From positions 22,355,400-22,419,399 of the forward strand of contig CM049322.1 in the NCBI GenBank assembly GCA_026874595.1: DNA of 64,000 nt. The letters run 5' to 3'. Position numbers and translations under genes: made by a program. Positions 14,313 through 26,688 of the stretch are shown one piece after another; the stretch's first letter is position 1; every line of letters starts with the position of its first letter. The notes under the pieces were generated by a model, which made no database searches, was not told the DNA's origin, and saw nothing but the letters and a program-made list of their open reading frames with translations. The stretch comes from Sipunculus nudus. Its lineage: Eukaryota; Annelida; Sipuncula; Golfingiida; Sipunculidae.

Positions 14313-17300
14313 TGTTATTTTGTTATCATTTGGAAAAAAATGTCATGATGGTACTCATGTTTAAGTATAATTACTCTAAGAAAAGCTATCCATCGCATAC
14401 AGTTATTTTGTTATTGTTCCTGTCAGGTTAGAAAGAAATGGAAAAGATCATTTTGAGTCACCAAAGTCAACATACGTGACGATACTGCAAATACACTAAC
14501 ATACCAGTCATGGGATCAATATGCTTGATACTATACATAGCATGAATGTAAACCCTTGAAATCATTCATTAATGTGATCAGCAAAATGTAAAGTAACGTA
14601 TAGACAAAACGTAAAATTATTCAGCACACTCAGAGCTCATTAAATTTGTCTTCTGATCATATCCAATGAATTAACCATTATATGAAAGGAAAAAATTATT
14701 TTTGTGACTTGCAGAAATTTTGAAGACATACTGCTTACATACAAACGCCAGTCTCAAACTAATGTTACTACAAAACAATGTATAAAAAGAGCTGCTATAT
14801 TCGGTAAACGTTCATGCTATATTCGGTAATCGACATTACGTTATTATTATTATTATTGTAGAGATATTCTATATGTAATTAAACACGGATAATGCCGAAA
14901 TAGTTCTACTATTTTCCCCAAGGTTCACTGGAATGTTTGTTTTGCTTTTCTTATATCATTATTATCTGATATAATGCCAAGCGTATTTGCTGTTTGTGCT
15001 GCCATCTGTCGGTCGGGGATTTGACTTTACTCTCGATTATTCAATATCGGGCTATCACGTACTGGTGTACATAATCATAATGTATGCATTATAAGTGATT
15101 TTTTTTTCTTTGTGACCGCTGGAAATTAAAAAAATTCTGTCTAAGAAGTATGTTTATTCCTTTGTACTAGTATATCTAAATCTTACGTTCTGTTACTCTT
15201 TTCTCGAGGTATTAAAGGAATGTTTAGGACAGATATTAAGAAAATAACAACTATCTATTACTTCTGAAACTTGATGAGAACACTCTGTCCTCATTTTCGA
15301 CCATTTATAACTGCGCCCAAACTGCCACATCATATATACTTGTTTCGAAATATTGTATGTTTTGTTGCCAATTATTCAGGTTATGAATTAAAATACATTA
15401 GATATGGATCATTAGGGAATTTAACGAGTAACATTCCCATTAAAATTTTGACAGAGGGAATAGCTTATAACTGTTAAACTTAAATTTCGTTTGTTGCAAC
15501 CAGATGACCCTGGTCTTTATGTTGTAAGGTTCAATGATTGTTTGCCGTCTTTGTTAAACTTGGTTTATTATCTTTATATATTTAAAAATGTTACTTGTTA
15601 TTACATTTTGTTTATTATTTGCTTTGTTGTAGATCAAAATAGCCTTATACGATTGGCAGATATGAGTGATGTCTTTACATAAGCACGGGCCTGTGACCTA
15701 CCAGAAAATTTGATTCCTGCTGCTGCTGTGTTGTATAAGAACTTTGCTGCTGATACTTGGTCTAGCGCAAGTGCTAAATATCCTGGTTTACACGATCATG
15801 TCTTCTGCTGAACTCAAATTACAGAGGCGCACTACTAGTACTCCTTTATCTCGTACAACTAAACGGTTGTCAAAACAAATTGATGAACAGAGACCTAAAC
15901 AAGAAGTTAAAAGGGCTTTAAGACATCAGAGCAAATTCCAAAGCCTTAACCATTAGTCTACGCCCTACCCCAAGTTGTATGAAGTTAATAATCACTCTGT
16001 TGTCGTTTTTCTTAGGAGTGAAGGAAATCAGTAGAAAATATTACTTAAGCACCATACATCTAATGGTCATAGAGAGTATATCAATCTAAAGCGAATGGTA
16101 CACGCTATCATTTAAGACCACATTTGACTGGATATATTTAGCATATATGTTCGTACAGCTCTGTGGCTGTGTGCACGCAAGCTTTCGGTCTTACTTATCG
16201 TGGCAATATTTCCTTGAGAAAGTGGATAAAGGTGTCTCTTAAATAAAGATAACATATGGAACCGTTATTAATTTTAAAAAAATAAGCCAAAAAAACGCCC
16301 GTCACCTGGTTCACAGTTCGTCCAGTATGTTTAAATTGACGTGTTCCCTACGTGAAGGGACACAATACCTGCCGGTCGAAATCCTCGCAAATGAGACAAA
16401 ACAGAGTTGCATATGGCGTGTCTATACCATAATGAGGACATTTGGTGTATCCCGATCGATGGCCAGAGTCATTTACTGGTATTAGTGATCCCCTTTATCA
16501 TTGATTTAGCTAAGGTGTTGATGGATCGTGTCGCATGTTCCTCTAAGTTTGCATGTTTTCTTTGATTCGGAAACCTACCAAAGGTATATATGAGGTCTCT
16601 GACTGCTTTTTAGCATTGTTACAATTTTCTTTAACTGGGAAATATGTGAATAGGTAATGGTTTATTTGAAAGGGAACCCCTACGCGTCGTGGTGGTCGGG
16701 CAGGACTGAGAAAACACTCGCCAAAATGGCGTGTTAAAACCACAAACAATCCTTTCTCCACTTACTTCCGGTATACCTCCCCCTCATTTCATCTTGAAGA
16801 CAGTGTTAGCAATTTAAATGTAAAACTAGTCCACAAAATTTTAAAATTCCGTAGGCTAGATTCGCTAGATTCATCGATTCAGCTAAAGTTTATTTAAATT
16901 CGGGTGGTGATGTTTCTGCCTTGAGGGACCATTACCCAACATTGATCAATATTTTGTGCAAAAAATTTTAACACATTTTATGTCACAAGAACGAATTGTT
17001 CAATATGTCATAATAAAGAGGTCAACGAAGAAGATCTTCAATAGCTTTCTTAAAATACATAAGACCGTTCTCGTTTTGTTTTATTTTGCCTCCATTTCCC
17101 TTTATTTAAAACTAATTAGGCAATACAATTCAATTCAAAACAGATTCAGTTTAAAACCTTCATGTACAGACAATAGTTTCAAAGACGAAGGCCTCGTCTT
17201 TGACAGTTTGTTTCCGCGTTGAAATGGCTTATGTAAACCTTTACATCGCATGTCAACAGAAGGGGACTTTTTCATAGGGGTACATCAAACATGTTGATAT

Positions 17301-17781
17301 ACTACAGCATCATCAATACACTACTTTTAAGATGATCCTTATACACATTTTCGTTTATTATGCAGGATTATGCATATGTTACTGGTGATCAATCTCTTTC
17401 GTATATCTTGTAAATTTTAGACTAAATGGCCGAGCTGATTGACTAAATTTTTTACATGAACATCACTGAAAATTTATAAAAACAAATGAATATTTTCTAT
17501 TAGAATGACATAAATAATACAATAACTTTGATATTTCTTACCAGCTCTATTTACTTGTCACAATGATACAAAACAATGCTAAAACTACTGAAGAATTTCA
17601 ACCATTCCTTGATTTGCCATTAAAGCGCTGTCTACTATCTACATGATTTAATGATCTGTAGGAATAACTGATTTATCAAAATAATCGTTTCCTGAAATCA
17701 GTTCAGGAATACGTTCGTAAAAAAGACATAAACGGCACAGGAACTAAGATATTTCTAAACAACTCAGTTGGCTTGCTGTAC

Positions 17782-17823
<42 letters not shown>

Positions 17824-20449
17824 CATATTATATATATTACATATATTATATATATAGAGAGAAAGAAAAAGAAAAAAGATAGGGGGAGGTTGTGTAAAAA
17901 AATAATTGTATTTGAAGTAATTTTAATCACAATTACTTTTTCAAGTAATTGTAATTGTAATTGTTCAATTTTTTTTCCTTTGAATAAAAATGGTAATTGT
18001 ACTCGATTGCTTTTGATAATTAGTTGTTGAAACAATTAGTTTTTATTATTTTTGGTATATTTGTCTCACGAATAATTCCATTAAACTTGCAAATTTATTG
18101 AAAAATTATATATCAACAGGTTTTCCATGGTTGCAACGTCTTACTCGTGAATTTTAAAGGCACATATACAAATGAAATAATGTTTATCACCTCAGGCTGC
18201 TAGTCCATGTGTATCGCTTTACTATATTGCAAGACTGTGTTCAGAGGTGTGAAATGGCGCATGAAAGAAGAAACACATATGAAACACTGATTTGAAGATT
18301 GAAAATCCACGATTTGTGAAGTTGTGGCACGGCCAACAGGGGCGTGAACACTGTATATGTTCTGCACCTTCTGTGCAAGCTTATTTTTATTGGCATAATG
18401 GAGTAAGCAAACAGTTTCAGAACCAAACATTTGCAGATACCATTATTTTCTAAGAATAAAACATTTTACTTCATGTATATTTGTCATGCCTGTTATGTGA
18501 ATAGGTCCCTTTAAATTTAATTCCAAACAGTACAAGAGATACTTCTTCTCTGTCACCATTCGTTAGTTTGTTTGTAGGCAAATTTACTAAGAAAAACTTA
18601 GAAAAGATTTAGATGACTTTTTTTAAGGTTAAGGGTAACATCTAAGAGAGAACCTAGAAAACTTTGGAGGTAATCTGGATCACCTAAATGTTTTCTTCGA
18701 AGGATTCCTTACCATTTTAGAGATTTAGTTATTGAGGCCATTATCAATCACCAGTATATCATTTGAAACTTTTAGTGATTTTCAAAGGGGGTTCAAGATG
18801 GCACTGCGTGGATTAAGCTCAGGTTTCGACAAAGAAGTGGAGAGATTAACGGCATAAACTCGGGATACATGTTGTTTATACTCTTAAATATTTCACAGGA
18901 TACTTTGAAATAGTCCTTCAGCTACATTACTTGTGTAGCTCTATATGGACTCCGTTTTACATCTAACTATTATTTTATTCCTGGCTGAAAGACATTAGCC
19001 GACATACAACCTGATTTTGCCAGATTTCCCCAAAAATGCCTATGGGAGAATTGGCCTTTCCGTAAACAATAATGACGTCACCCTCCTGTACTTTCACCCT
19101 GCACTGTTTTTACTGGTCCGAAAAATGTGACTATTGGCCAGTATTGGTTATCAGGTTTCCAGGCCTACAGGACGCTTTGCCAAATTTCCACAAAAGACCA
19201 GTGTAAGGCTTGTGATTTCCATACCAGCAAAATAATCATTATGTATTTTCTCCCAGCTGTAGCGACATCAATGCGTTTGCAAAAGCCCGTTTGAACTGCC
19301 TGCCTGGCGAAATAGCCACATTTGTCTGATTTTCAACAAAAAAACCTACTCTGTATAACTGGAATTGTTTGTACCGAAAAAAAATGCATATATAGCATCT
19401 ATCGAGAAATGTCTATTAAGATTAGGGTGAACATATATAATATATAGGCCTCAGGTTCTTGACACAATATATGCACTGGTCGAGCGATAAAAGAAGCATC
19501 AATGGGCCTATCCACCTGTCTATAATCGCCCCTAACAGGGCTTAAAACATTTAGTCCTTCTGCATTACCGCTTCCACTCATGCTCTCATTAACCAGTGAT
19601 TCGTTAGTTATGTGACAAGGTATGGGTCAGTGATGCTTCTGATAGTGCTCACCTGGTGAATATTTTGCATCAAGCGCTTGTTGTGCATCTCCATGGTTAA
19701 AAAAACTTTATTATTGTAAGTCAACAACATTCTTAGACATGAATTACAATTTTGAAAATGACAAGTATAGCCGAGTGCAGCGTGGACAAACAAGGTCCTG
19801 GGCATCAGGATAGATGCTGCACATTCTGTGATGGGACGAAGAGTACGAACAGTACAGGAAACATTCTCTAATGGCGAGGTGAAGATAATATACATTACAT
19901 ATACATTTAATGTGCCTTTAATAGGAGTCACGGAGGTTATTTAACGCGGCAAGAAAATTAAACATGAGATTAAAATGTTAGCTTGAAAGTATCACTTTAC
20001 AATAACAGGAAAACTATAATGATTTCGCAAAATTATAAAAATAATTCCCTCCATATCATTCTCTCTCAGAATGTAATGATGAACAGTCCACTGCCCACCG
20101 TATATCTTGTGAACCCTGACCTCATCAAATATGAATGGAATTTCTTTTTGGAATCGGGCGAAAAACATATCGGTAATTATATGTTTAGGGAGTTTAGTAA
20201 AAATACAATGTTCATCTAAACCATGGCTAAAATTCATCAAAACCCCGGTTAGTTATCGCAGTGAAACTAATGGTACACACCTGTGTGTCACCCAGGCCCC
20301 AAATTGTAATCATCCAAATGACGGACTGACTGAAAGTGATGTCGGCGCTCAAGCCAGTCACAGGTCTCCGGTAATCCAGCCCCTCGGCAACGACAAAGTT
20401 TGGAATATCGAGTCAGTTTTTACAGTTAGATATTTAAAGCGAAAGTAGA
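14313..20449. other. Intergenic/intronic with TA tract, no firm gene
   Basis: A TA-rich tract spans 17,784-17,856. Around 15,680-15,830 a frame reads through about 45 codons rich in Ala (including LIPAAAVLYKNF), then breaks. It could be an old retroelement remnant, but I do not recognise it. A decayed dispersed repeat may occupy about 20,100-20,345, sharing TTATCGCAG-type phrases with 3.5 kb. Confidence 0.35.
17784..17856. repeat. (TA)n-rich microsatellite, interrupted
   Basis: A TA run to about 17,820, followed by TTACATAT-type interruptions. Both strands read open through it as an artefact of the repeat. Confidence 0.95.
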
Positions 20450-20625
20450 AGACACTAATGGAGTTAAACATCGTAGTGAGAGAGGGGAAGGAAGCCGGAG
20501 AGCCCGGAGAGAACCACCGACCTTGGACGGTCTACTACAACCCATTTTTATCGCAGTATCTCGGGTCGAACCCGGGTCGCCAGCGGAGTAGGCCGGGCCT
20601 TTTATCACTCAGCTGTCCAGGCCCC
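20450..20625 (-). mobile_element. tRNA-derived SINE copy 3
   Basis: On the minus strand the head GGCCTGGACAGCTGAGTGAT starts near 20,625 and is followed by B-box-like GGGTTCGACCC. The body is more diverged than in the other copies, and its far end is approximate. Confidence 0.75.
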
Positions 20626-22063
20626 AACCATCCGATTGCGCACCATTAAATTTTCAATTCATTAAAAAAAAATATTTGGCGTTATTCACAACAAACAACA
20701 TTAGAAACATGGAAACTGAGACATGCTTTTTATCTGATCCTATGATAATAGATAAAAGAAATCTGTAAAAATATTTTTTGTGGTGGAAACTGACAAACCT
20801 ATGAAACGAAAATAATTTTGTAATTTTATGTTTTTCTAAGTTTATAATATATATCATACAATAGATTTAATATCATATATTCGCGACTATGCGCGAGTAG
20901 GATCAATATGACTTATATAAAATCAATGATATTCATGTTAATCTTGCTGTATGGACGGCATAGAAACAGCTATGCCGATTGCCCAGTCGCCTTAACTGAA
21001 TCTGAAAAAAAATAACTCACATTGTAAAGCTGGTTTTGCTTTTACACAGAATTCAAACAAAGGTATATCGCAAGGTAAAATAAAATGAAAGGGCACAGTG
21101 GTTGTAATCGATTTTAATAAGCAATTTTTGTGTTATAATAAGGCGACTGAATAGAGGATCGCATTTACGGTTGACAGCCTAAAAATGTAGATTATTCTGA
21201 AAAAGCATTTCATTTAAAGACTATGACGTTCCATTCTATACCCGTCAGTGTCCACTTTTTTGCCATATTCTCCCAATACTATGCATATAAGAATCTGTTC
21301 TACTTGACATGCATTGATTTTGACACAAAAAGTGACGTTTAGAAGGAATCTGTCTCTAATATAAGTATACAGGTAAAAGGACAATCTTCCCTCTACTGGT
21401 TCTGCTGCGGGCGGTTTGGAAACCGTGGTTTTATCAGTGCTGTCCTGCCACTGGTATTTTCCTAAGCAATGTGGTCACCAAGACTTGATATATAACGGTT
21501 TTAGACTAATATCAGTACCAGTTTGTATTTTGATCCTGTAGTATGTTGGTAAATAAAAATTCATATATTCTAGGAGAATGGATGAGGAATATCGGATTTT
21601 TATCAATGGTCCTTTTTAACTGCACCACAGGCACATAATCCTGTATTTATGTCATTGGAGAGTGGAAATGAAATATCAACAATTAAATTAACTTGTTGCA
21701 CAGGAGGAAATATTATTTATTTGGACAAAAAGTAAACCTTGAAATAATCTTATGTCTTCTTCATATACAAATACGAACTATAATGTTTTGTTTAAATAGG
21801 TACACTGAACAGGAAAGTTTACAAAAAAAAAAAACTGATCAACATAGAATATATTTTCAACATGGAATTGATATATATTTAACGTACCATTATCAACATT
21901 CCCTTTTTCGAAGCATGTACGTTAATTATTATAAGAAAGAATAATAATAACGATAAAATTAATAATACTAAAATTAATAAAAATAATATATATATTATAT
22001 CATGAAAAATAATAATAAAATTATCTTATTTTCCGTGGCGCTACTTGGGATCATTTCTTTTAG
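20626..22063. other. Region upstream of the PAN-lectin exons
   Basis: No exon recognised. 21,940-22,025 is a very AT-rich AATAAT-type tract directly upstream of the PAN-like exon. The first exon (start codon and signal peptide) of the lectin gene was not found and may lie in or beyond this stretch. Confidence 0.4.
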
Positions 22064-22290
22064 GAGCAAAGCAGGGTTTATGTCATGGACCAAATGCATC
22101 TTTGGGCAAGGAGGTCAAACGCGTGCACGATATGGATATATCTCACACACAGTGCCTAACGCTGTGTGGTCGCCAAACTAGCCCCCCGTGTGATGACGTC
22201 AGGGTCCACGGAAACGTCTGTGTTCTGCTGGTCAACCAGACGGATCCGCCCATGGTCCCGCCCACGGACAGGGGACTGGATCAGAGGGCT
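22064..22290 (+). CDS. Candidate PAN/apple-like exon of a lectin gene
   Basis: An open stretch of about 75 codons bounded by a good acceptor (TTTCTTTTAG before 22,064) and a good donor (GTGAGTATG from 22,291). Its cysteines are spaced as in PAN/apple modules: a lone Cys near the start (GLCHGPN), then TQCLTLCG, a third Cys in SPPCDD and a fourth in GNVCVLLVNQ. PAN modules bind protein or carbohydrate in secreted proteins, and in molluscs they occur beside C-type lectin domains (recalled). The C-type lectin exons begin about 360 bp downstream on the same strand, which suggests one gene. The donor leaves codon phase 0, whereas the first lectin exon needs phase 1, so an exon in between is missing or the gene is decayed. 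Family assignment is tentative. Confidence 0.5.
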
Positions 22291-22647
22291 GTGAGTATGT
22301 GTGAGTTCCATGATTTTTATAACATTAATATAAAAGCAGTAAATGGGGTACATAATTCAAATAATGGCCCAATAGAAATTAGCACGAGTGCAGTGTATCA
22401 AGTCTAGGCTTAACAGGCAAGAATAGTAAAATGGATCATGAGCGACACATAATTGGGACTTGAATAACGTTCAGTGTTTTATTTGATAATGTACTTTTTC
22501 ATCTATTCTCATGAACTATAAATCTCCTTTCAGCTGACAGTAAAAGCGACGCCTTGCCATTGTTGTGCCTAAGAGATACATAGACATATTAAAACACATT
22601 CGTAAAATATCTTCTTTGCAAAATATTTCTGTCTTCGAATATTTGAG

Positions 22648-22857
22648 GGTTCCCAAAGAAATACAGATATGGCTTGGTCGATGGGACGCGGAAGTCCTGC
22701 TATTTGTTCAAGACGTTCAACGTAGAGAAAACGTGGTCCAAATCACAAGACTTTTGTCGCAGGGAGTGCTCTGGTCTGGTAGCCATAGAAACGCAGAGAG
22801 ACCAAAAGCACCTGGAAAAAGTCATTAAAGAAAATCGACACCTCCATGCCCCTACAG
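22648..22857 (+). CDS. C-type lectin domain N-terminal exon, copy 1
   Basis: Encodes the start of a C-type lectin domain: the first conserved Cys in TRKSCYLF, the Trp in EKTWSKSQDF, and Cys residues in DFCRRECSGLVAIE, followed by a basic helix region ending HAPT. The exon is bounded by AG before 22,648 and a GTAAG donor at 22,858. It ends in phase 1, and splicing to the exon at 23,882 keeps the lectin frame. These domains bind sugars or proteins, usually in secreted recognition proteins of the innate immune system. An identical copy follows 222 bp later. No start codon or signal peptide is visible, so this is an internal exon. If exon copy 1 is read through its donor it stays open into copy 2. 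Confidence 0.8.
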
Positions 22858-22869
22858 GTAAGATGCCAG

Positions 22870-23079
22870 GGTTCCCAAAGAAATACAGATATGGCTTGGT
22901 CGATGGGACGCGGAAGTCCTGCTATTTGTTCAAGACGTTCAACGTAGAGAAAACGTGGTCCAAATCACAAGACTTTTGTCGCAGGGAGTGCTCTGGTCTG
23001 GTAGCCATAGAAACGCAGAGAGACCAAAAGCACCTGGAAAAAGTCATTAAAGAAAATCGACACCTCCATGCCCCTACAG
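22870..23079 (+). CDS. C-type lectin domain N-terminal exon, copy 2 (duplicate)
   Basis: By eye this is a base-for-base repeat of copy 1: 22,646-22,861 equals 22,868-23,083, offset 222 bp or 74 codons. The sequence between the copies is 6 bp, so unspliced reading gives two half-domains in tandem in one frame. Copy 2 has its own acceptor (GCCAG before 22,870) and a GTAAAT donor at 23,080. Perfect identity means either a very recent tandem duplication or an assembly artefact. Two first halves of a lectin domain in a row would not fold as two complete domains, so the copies may be mutually exclusive alternatives or copy 2 may be harmful. Expression data would be needed to choose. Confidence 0.75.
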
Positions 23080-23709
23080 GTAAATACCACAGACACCTAT
23101 AGACTACAAATGATATATGAAATCTTAATATACTGAACGGCTCGATGTGATGGCTGTCGTAACAACCTTGAGACCTCTTTTATCCTTTGCTTCACTATAG
23201 TTCTATAGATTGAAGGTGGGTATTCATATTGTTTTTATCTTATATACTGGATTTAACAAAGCTCGCTTTCTTCATGACTGGATTCCAAATTTCAGCCTTA
23301 CCCGGGCTAAAACAGAATCTCTTGTATATAACATCACATTTCTCGATTAAACACCAAGCCATAATGTATAAACTCAAGCCAGATCTCTACTACACGGTAA
23401 GTATCAAAGTAAACTTTGCGCTGAGGTATGGTATCGGGTCCCAATGTCAAACTCTTCGTCTATGACAGCAAGTCTCATCTTTGTCTAATATATATATATT
23501 TCAAGACTATTAGATTAGCACTTAAAAACCCTATGATTTTGCAACAATCTTGAAATATATATATATATATACATAATTTGCATTGATCACATAATATGAA
23601 TTCAATACATCCAGGTGATAGTGCTTTACCATGTGGGAGCGTTTTATAAACAATTAATGTTCAGTTAGTTTAATTAGTACCAACAGATGAAGTCACACTA
23701 ACTGAACAT

Positions 23710-23711
<2 letters not shown>

Positions 23712-23741
<30 letters not shown>

Positions 23742-23745
23742 TGTG
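23712..23745. repeat. (TA)n microsatellite next to a hairpin
   Basis: TA repeats with one TG interruption, directly after a 14-bp perfect inverted repeat (23,656-23,669 with 23,697-23,710, AATGTTCAGTTAGT) and inside the intron before the last lectin exon. A further TA tract is at about 23,549-23,571. Confidence 0.9.
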
Positions 23746-23881
23746 TGTGTGTTAATTTGGATTACTAAAACAAAAAATCACCCACTCCTACAGTGATCCA
23801 AAATTAATAAATAATCCCAATATTCTTGGGCTGACATTTTGAGTTGGCTGTCTATCATGATGTACGTACTGCCTTATCCAG

Positions 23882-24137
23882 AACACCGACGGAAAGACTT
23901 CCCGTATATCTACTGGACGAGCGGCATGTACATGACCGGACAAAAGTGGAATGGGTCAGCACGGGAGAGCCGGTGACTTACAGTAACTGGGAGGAGCCCC
24001 CGGAACATGAGCTGCTGTATAGACTGATAGGCCTGATCGCTGGGGAATCATTCAAGTGGACCAACAGGATTCCTATACACACAAGATGGAGAGGCCTGAT
24101 CTGTGAAAAAGTCGAGTCATATATAAAATCATCTTGA
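23882..24137 (+). pseudogene. C-type lectin domain C-terminal exon with frameshift
   Basis: After a TTATCCAG acceptor the phase matches the upstream lectin exon. The first frame reads the expected YWTSGMYMTGQKW block to 23,949. The domain then continues from 23,952 in another frame with WVSTGEPVTYSNWEEPPEHE, FKWTNR and RGLICEK, ending at a stop at 24,135-24,137. The change of frame around 23,950 equals loss of one base. At the usual calcium site EPP stands where EPN or QPD is common, and WTN where WND is common. The third conserved Cys, expected before GLIAGESF, is absent (LLYRL is found there). This suggests a decayed or non-calcium-binding copy, or a base-calling error for the frameshift alone. 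Final exon by the stop codon. No AATAAA is seen in the next 1 kb. Confidence 0.75.
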
Positions 24138-25710
24138 ATTTTTCATGTAAAATGTTTCGAAAAGATGATGACATAAGCATAGATATCATTATAAATTTTC
24201 CGTAACGTTTCACCATCGAGTGGATACATAAATTTGTCAGTCACCACTTCTTTTCATACTAAAAAAATGAGACTATTGATATTTTGTGTATCCAGCTATC
24301 AAAATCTCTACTGCTTGACAGGCTTTGTAGTCATGTATAGCAATAACATCCACAAGAAAAGCAGCCTATATTGAAAATAATTACAATTTAAAGAGCGCCT
24401 GTACTGCAAAGGGCGTTTACATTTTTGTAGTTTATTTTGCCCATTTTCCAGCTTTTGATTACATGGTGTCCTTTTCGTAACAATTGGTCTCTGCATCCCC
24501 CTTCTCAGCAGGTTTTGGCCATATGGCATTGTATCCGTGACATTTGGCCTATGAAATCCTTAGTTTAGAGCGATTTCATGTTGGCTATAACTGTTGGTGC
24601 AGCGTCCGTCTGTCGTCTGTCTGCTTTTCACAGCAGCGTCTCAAAAGATTCTCCCGGAATTTTGAATACAAGTGTTAAAATAGACCTAGTAGTCCTCGAA
24701 CTAAAAATGGCGTTTTATGTGCGTTCTTTTTATTGCTCCAAAATTGCATTCTTTGACCCCAATGACCTATTATTCAGTCATGGTGTACCTAATAAAACAA
24801 AAAAATGTACGTGGATCAATCACCGTGCCCTTTTCCATAAAACTCAAACACAGCCGATGGCTTTTCTCAGCAAAGATCGTATGAATTGTCACTTTGTTTT
24901 GCACATATATGGTCTAGGTGAAAGTATTTCACTTGGGAGATTTGGATGGTTATCTTAATTTTTGACCTGCACACGCAGTAAATGGCCTGCACCTGAAGAG
25001 TCTCTTTCTTGATCCGCATTAGGTTATAGTTTGCTGGTCACTTGGCAGTTGCCTTTTCCTCAATCCTATTACTGCTGTATGAATTGGGTCCGATGCAATT
25101 GTTAATTTCTCTGAATATTTTACCTGCTAAGGTCTGAGGACTTTCAGTTCAGTCTGTGTAAAAACTTTTGTCTTCAGTTCTTTTAATTAACATTGCCACA
25201 CTACTGCTTAGAGCCCTGCCTGATTGTATTTCTTTCCATCAACTGGTTAATTTTTCTTCAGATCTTCACACTGGGTATTCATTTGGTTTGATCAATGAAT
25301 AAAAAAAGAAAGTTAACCATATGTAATACCATGCTGCCTTTTCATATTATTTGTCTATAACCGTACATAGATTTGTTTGTTTATGTTGTCTCTTACTTAA
25401 TGGAAATAAATATTTTATTTAAAAAATAATATTATTTTCAATTTTATGTATGTAACAGAATGCAGCATGCATCAATTCCAAACATTTGTATCAATAAATG
25501 CACTCAAGTGTAAAATAAAGAGTTGACGCCACATTTCCGTTGTCTACTTGCGCTCCCAAAGAAGCTACTACAAATGGCCCAACAGCTAAATTTGATCGCG
25601 CCACAAATGAGGGAATTGATTCAACTCCAAATATATAATAATATTTGATTTCATGGAATGTTTGATGGGTATCTGTTAACCATCTCCGGGCAGTATGCCC
25701 AGTCAATCAT
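24138..25710. other. Downstream of the lectin exons, no gene seen
   Basis: An open frame at 24,578-24,958 (126 codons) has no recognisable domain and begins in a CGTCCGTCTGTCGTCTGTCTG-like stretch typical of dispersed repeat starts, so it is not called as a gene. Confidence 0.4.
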
Positions 25711-25892
25711 AGCCTGGACAGTCAATGGGTAGACACTCGGCTCTCTCCGCTGGCGACCCGGGTTCGATCCCTGGCGTGGCTAAAAGAGTGGCTTTTAGTG
25801 GCCCGTCCAAGGTCTGTGGTTTTTCGGCATCTCCGGTTTTCTCCGCCTCATAACAATACCGAACGCCACCACATGAGCAAAGGAGAGTGCCT
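25711..25892 (+). mobile_element. tRNA-derived SINE copy 4
   Basis: AGCCTGGACAGTCAATGGGT head, B-box GGGTTCGATCCC near 25,760, and a body ending GAGCAAAGGAGAGTGCC. It has the best-preserved B box of the four copies (an exact GGTTCGATCC). Confidence 0.8.
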
Positions 25893-26638
25893 AGATTATT
25901 TATAATAGCTACTTGAATAAGATATTTATATTAAAATTATCATATGATTGCAAAGTATACAGAACTGTCGTATACAACGGCTGTTATAGATAATGTATGA
26001 CTGTGGTGTGCGAATGTATTTGTAAAGTTACAAAATAGACATATCTCCACATTAAAGTCCGTGACTGTGAAATTAAGCTGAACTCGTATACTAATTAAAG
26101 ATAAAGATGTGGATATATGGTAAGGATACCAGTAGCCGAAATGTTGATGCCCTTGAAAATTTCATAAAATCTATATTATGTTTAAACGTGTTTTATCAAA
26201 GGAGATGACAAGGAAATAAATATGTTCTGGTCCAAAATATATGATTTTACTTGTTTTTTTTACGCCGAAAAAATAATTTTGATAATTTCAACGATTTCTT
26301 TTACGGGGAGTTAAGAAGTGTCAAAACTATCTACCAAAGTATGGAAAAAATTTTAAAAGAGGTTGGTAAGCATGTATTTTACCCAAATCTGCTCTGTTTA
26401 CCCAGTAGGTTATTCTGAATGGTAAAGTTAAAGATGCGAAAATGCGTCTTTGTCTCTTGAGCATGATGGAGAGGATAAAAAGGTAACCTAAATTTAGATG
26501 GTGGAAACTACCTGGAATAAACGTGCACCTCAAATTACAGAGCATCCGTTCTGGTTTTAGTCATTTGCAAAAACTTAGTTGTAGAAGTTAAATCCGATTC
26601 CTACCAGGAACGCGAGGAAGAGCGTCTGTGATGATTAT

Positions 26639-26688
<50 letters not shown>

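Noticed and set aside
15491-15956. Retroelement gag or recombinase remnant
   Set aside because: Some protein-like stretches, but no motif I can name and frames break quickly; only mentioned in the gap note.
24578-24958. 126-codon open frame downstream of the lectin
   Set aside because: No domain, repeat-like start with CGTCTGTC words, no splice or poly-A context.
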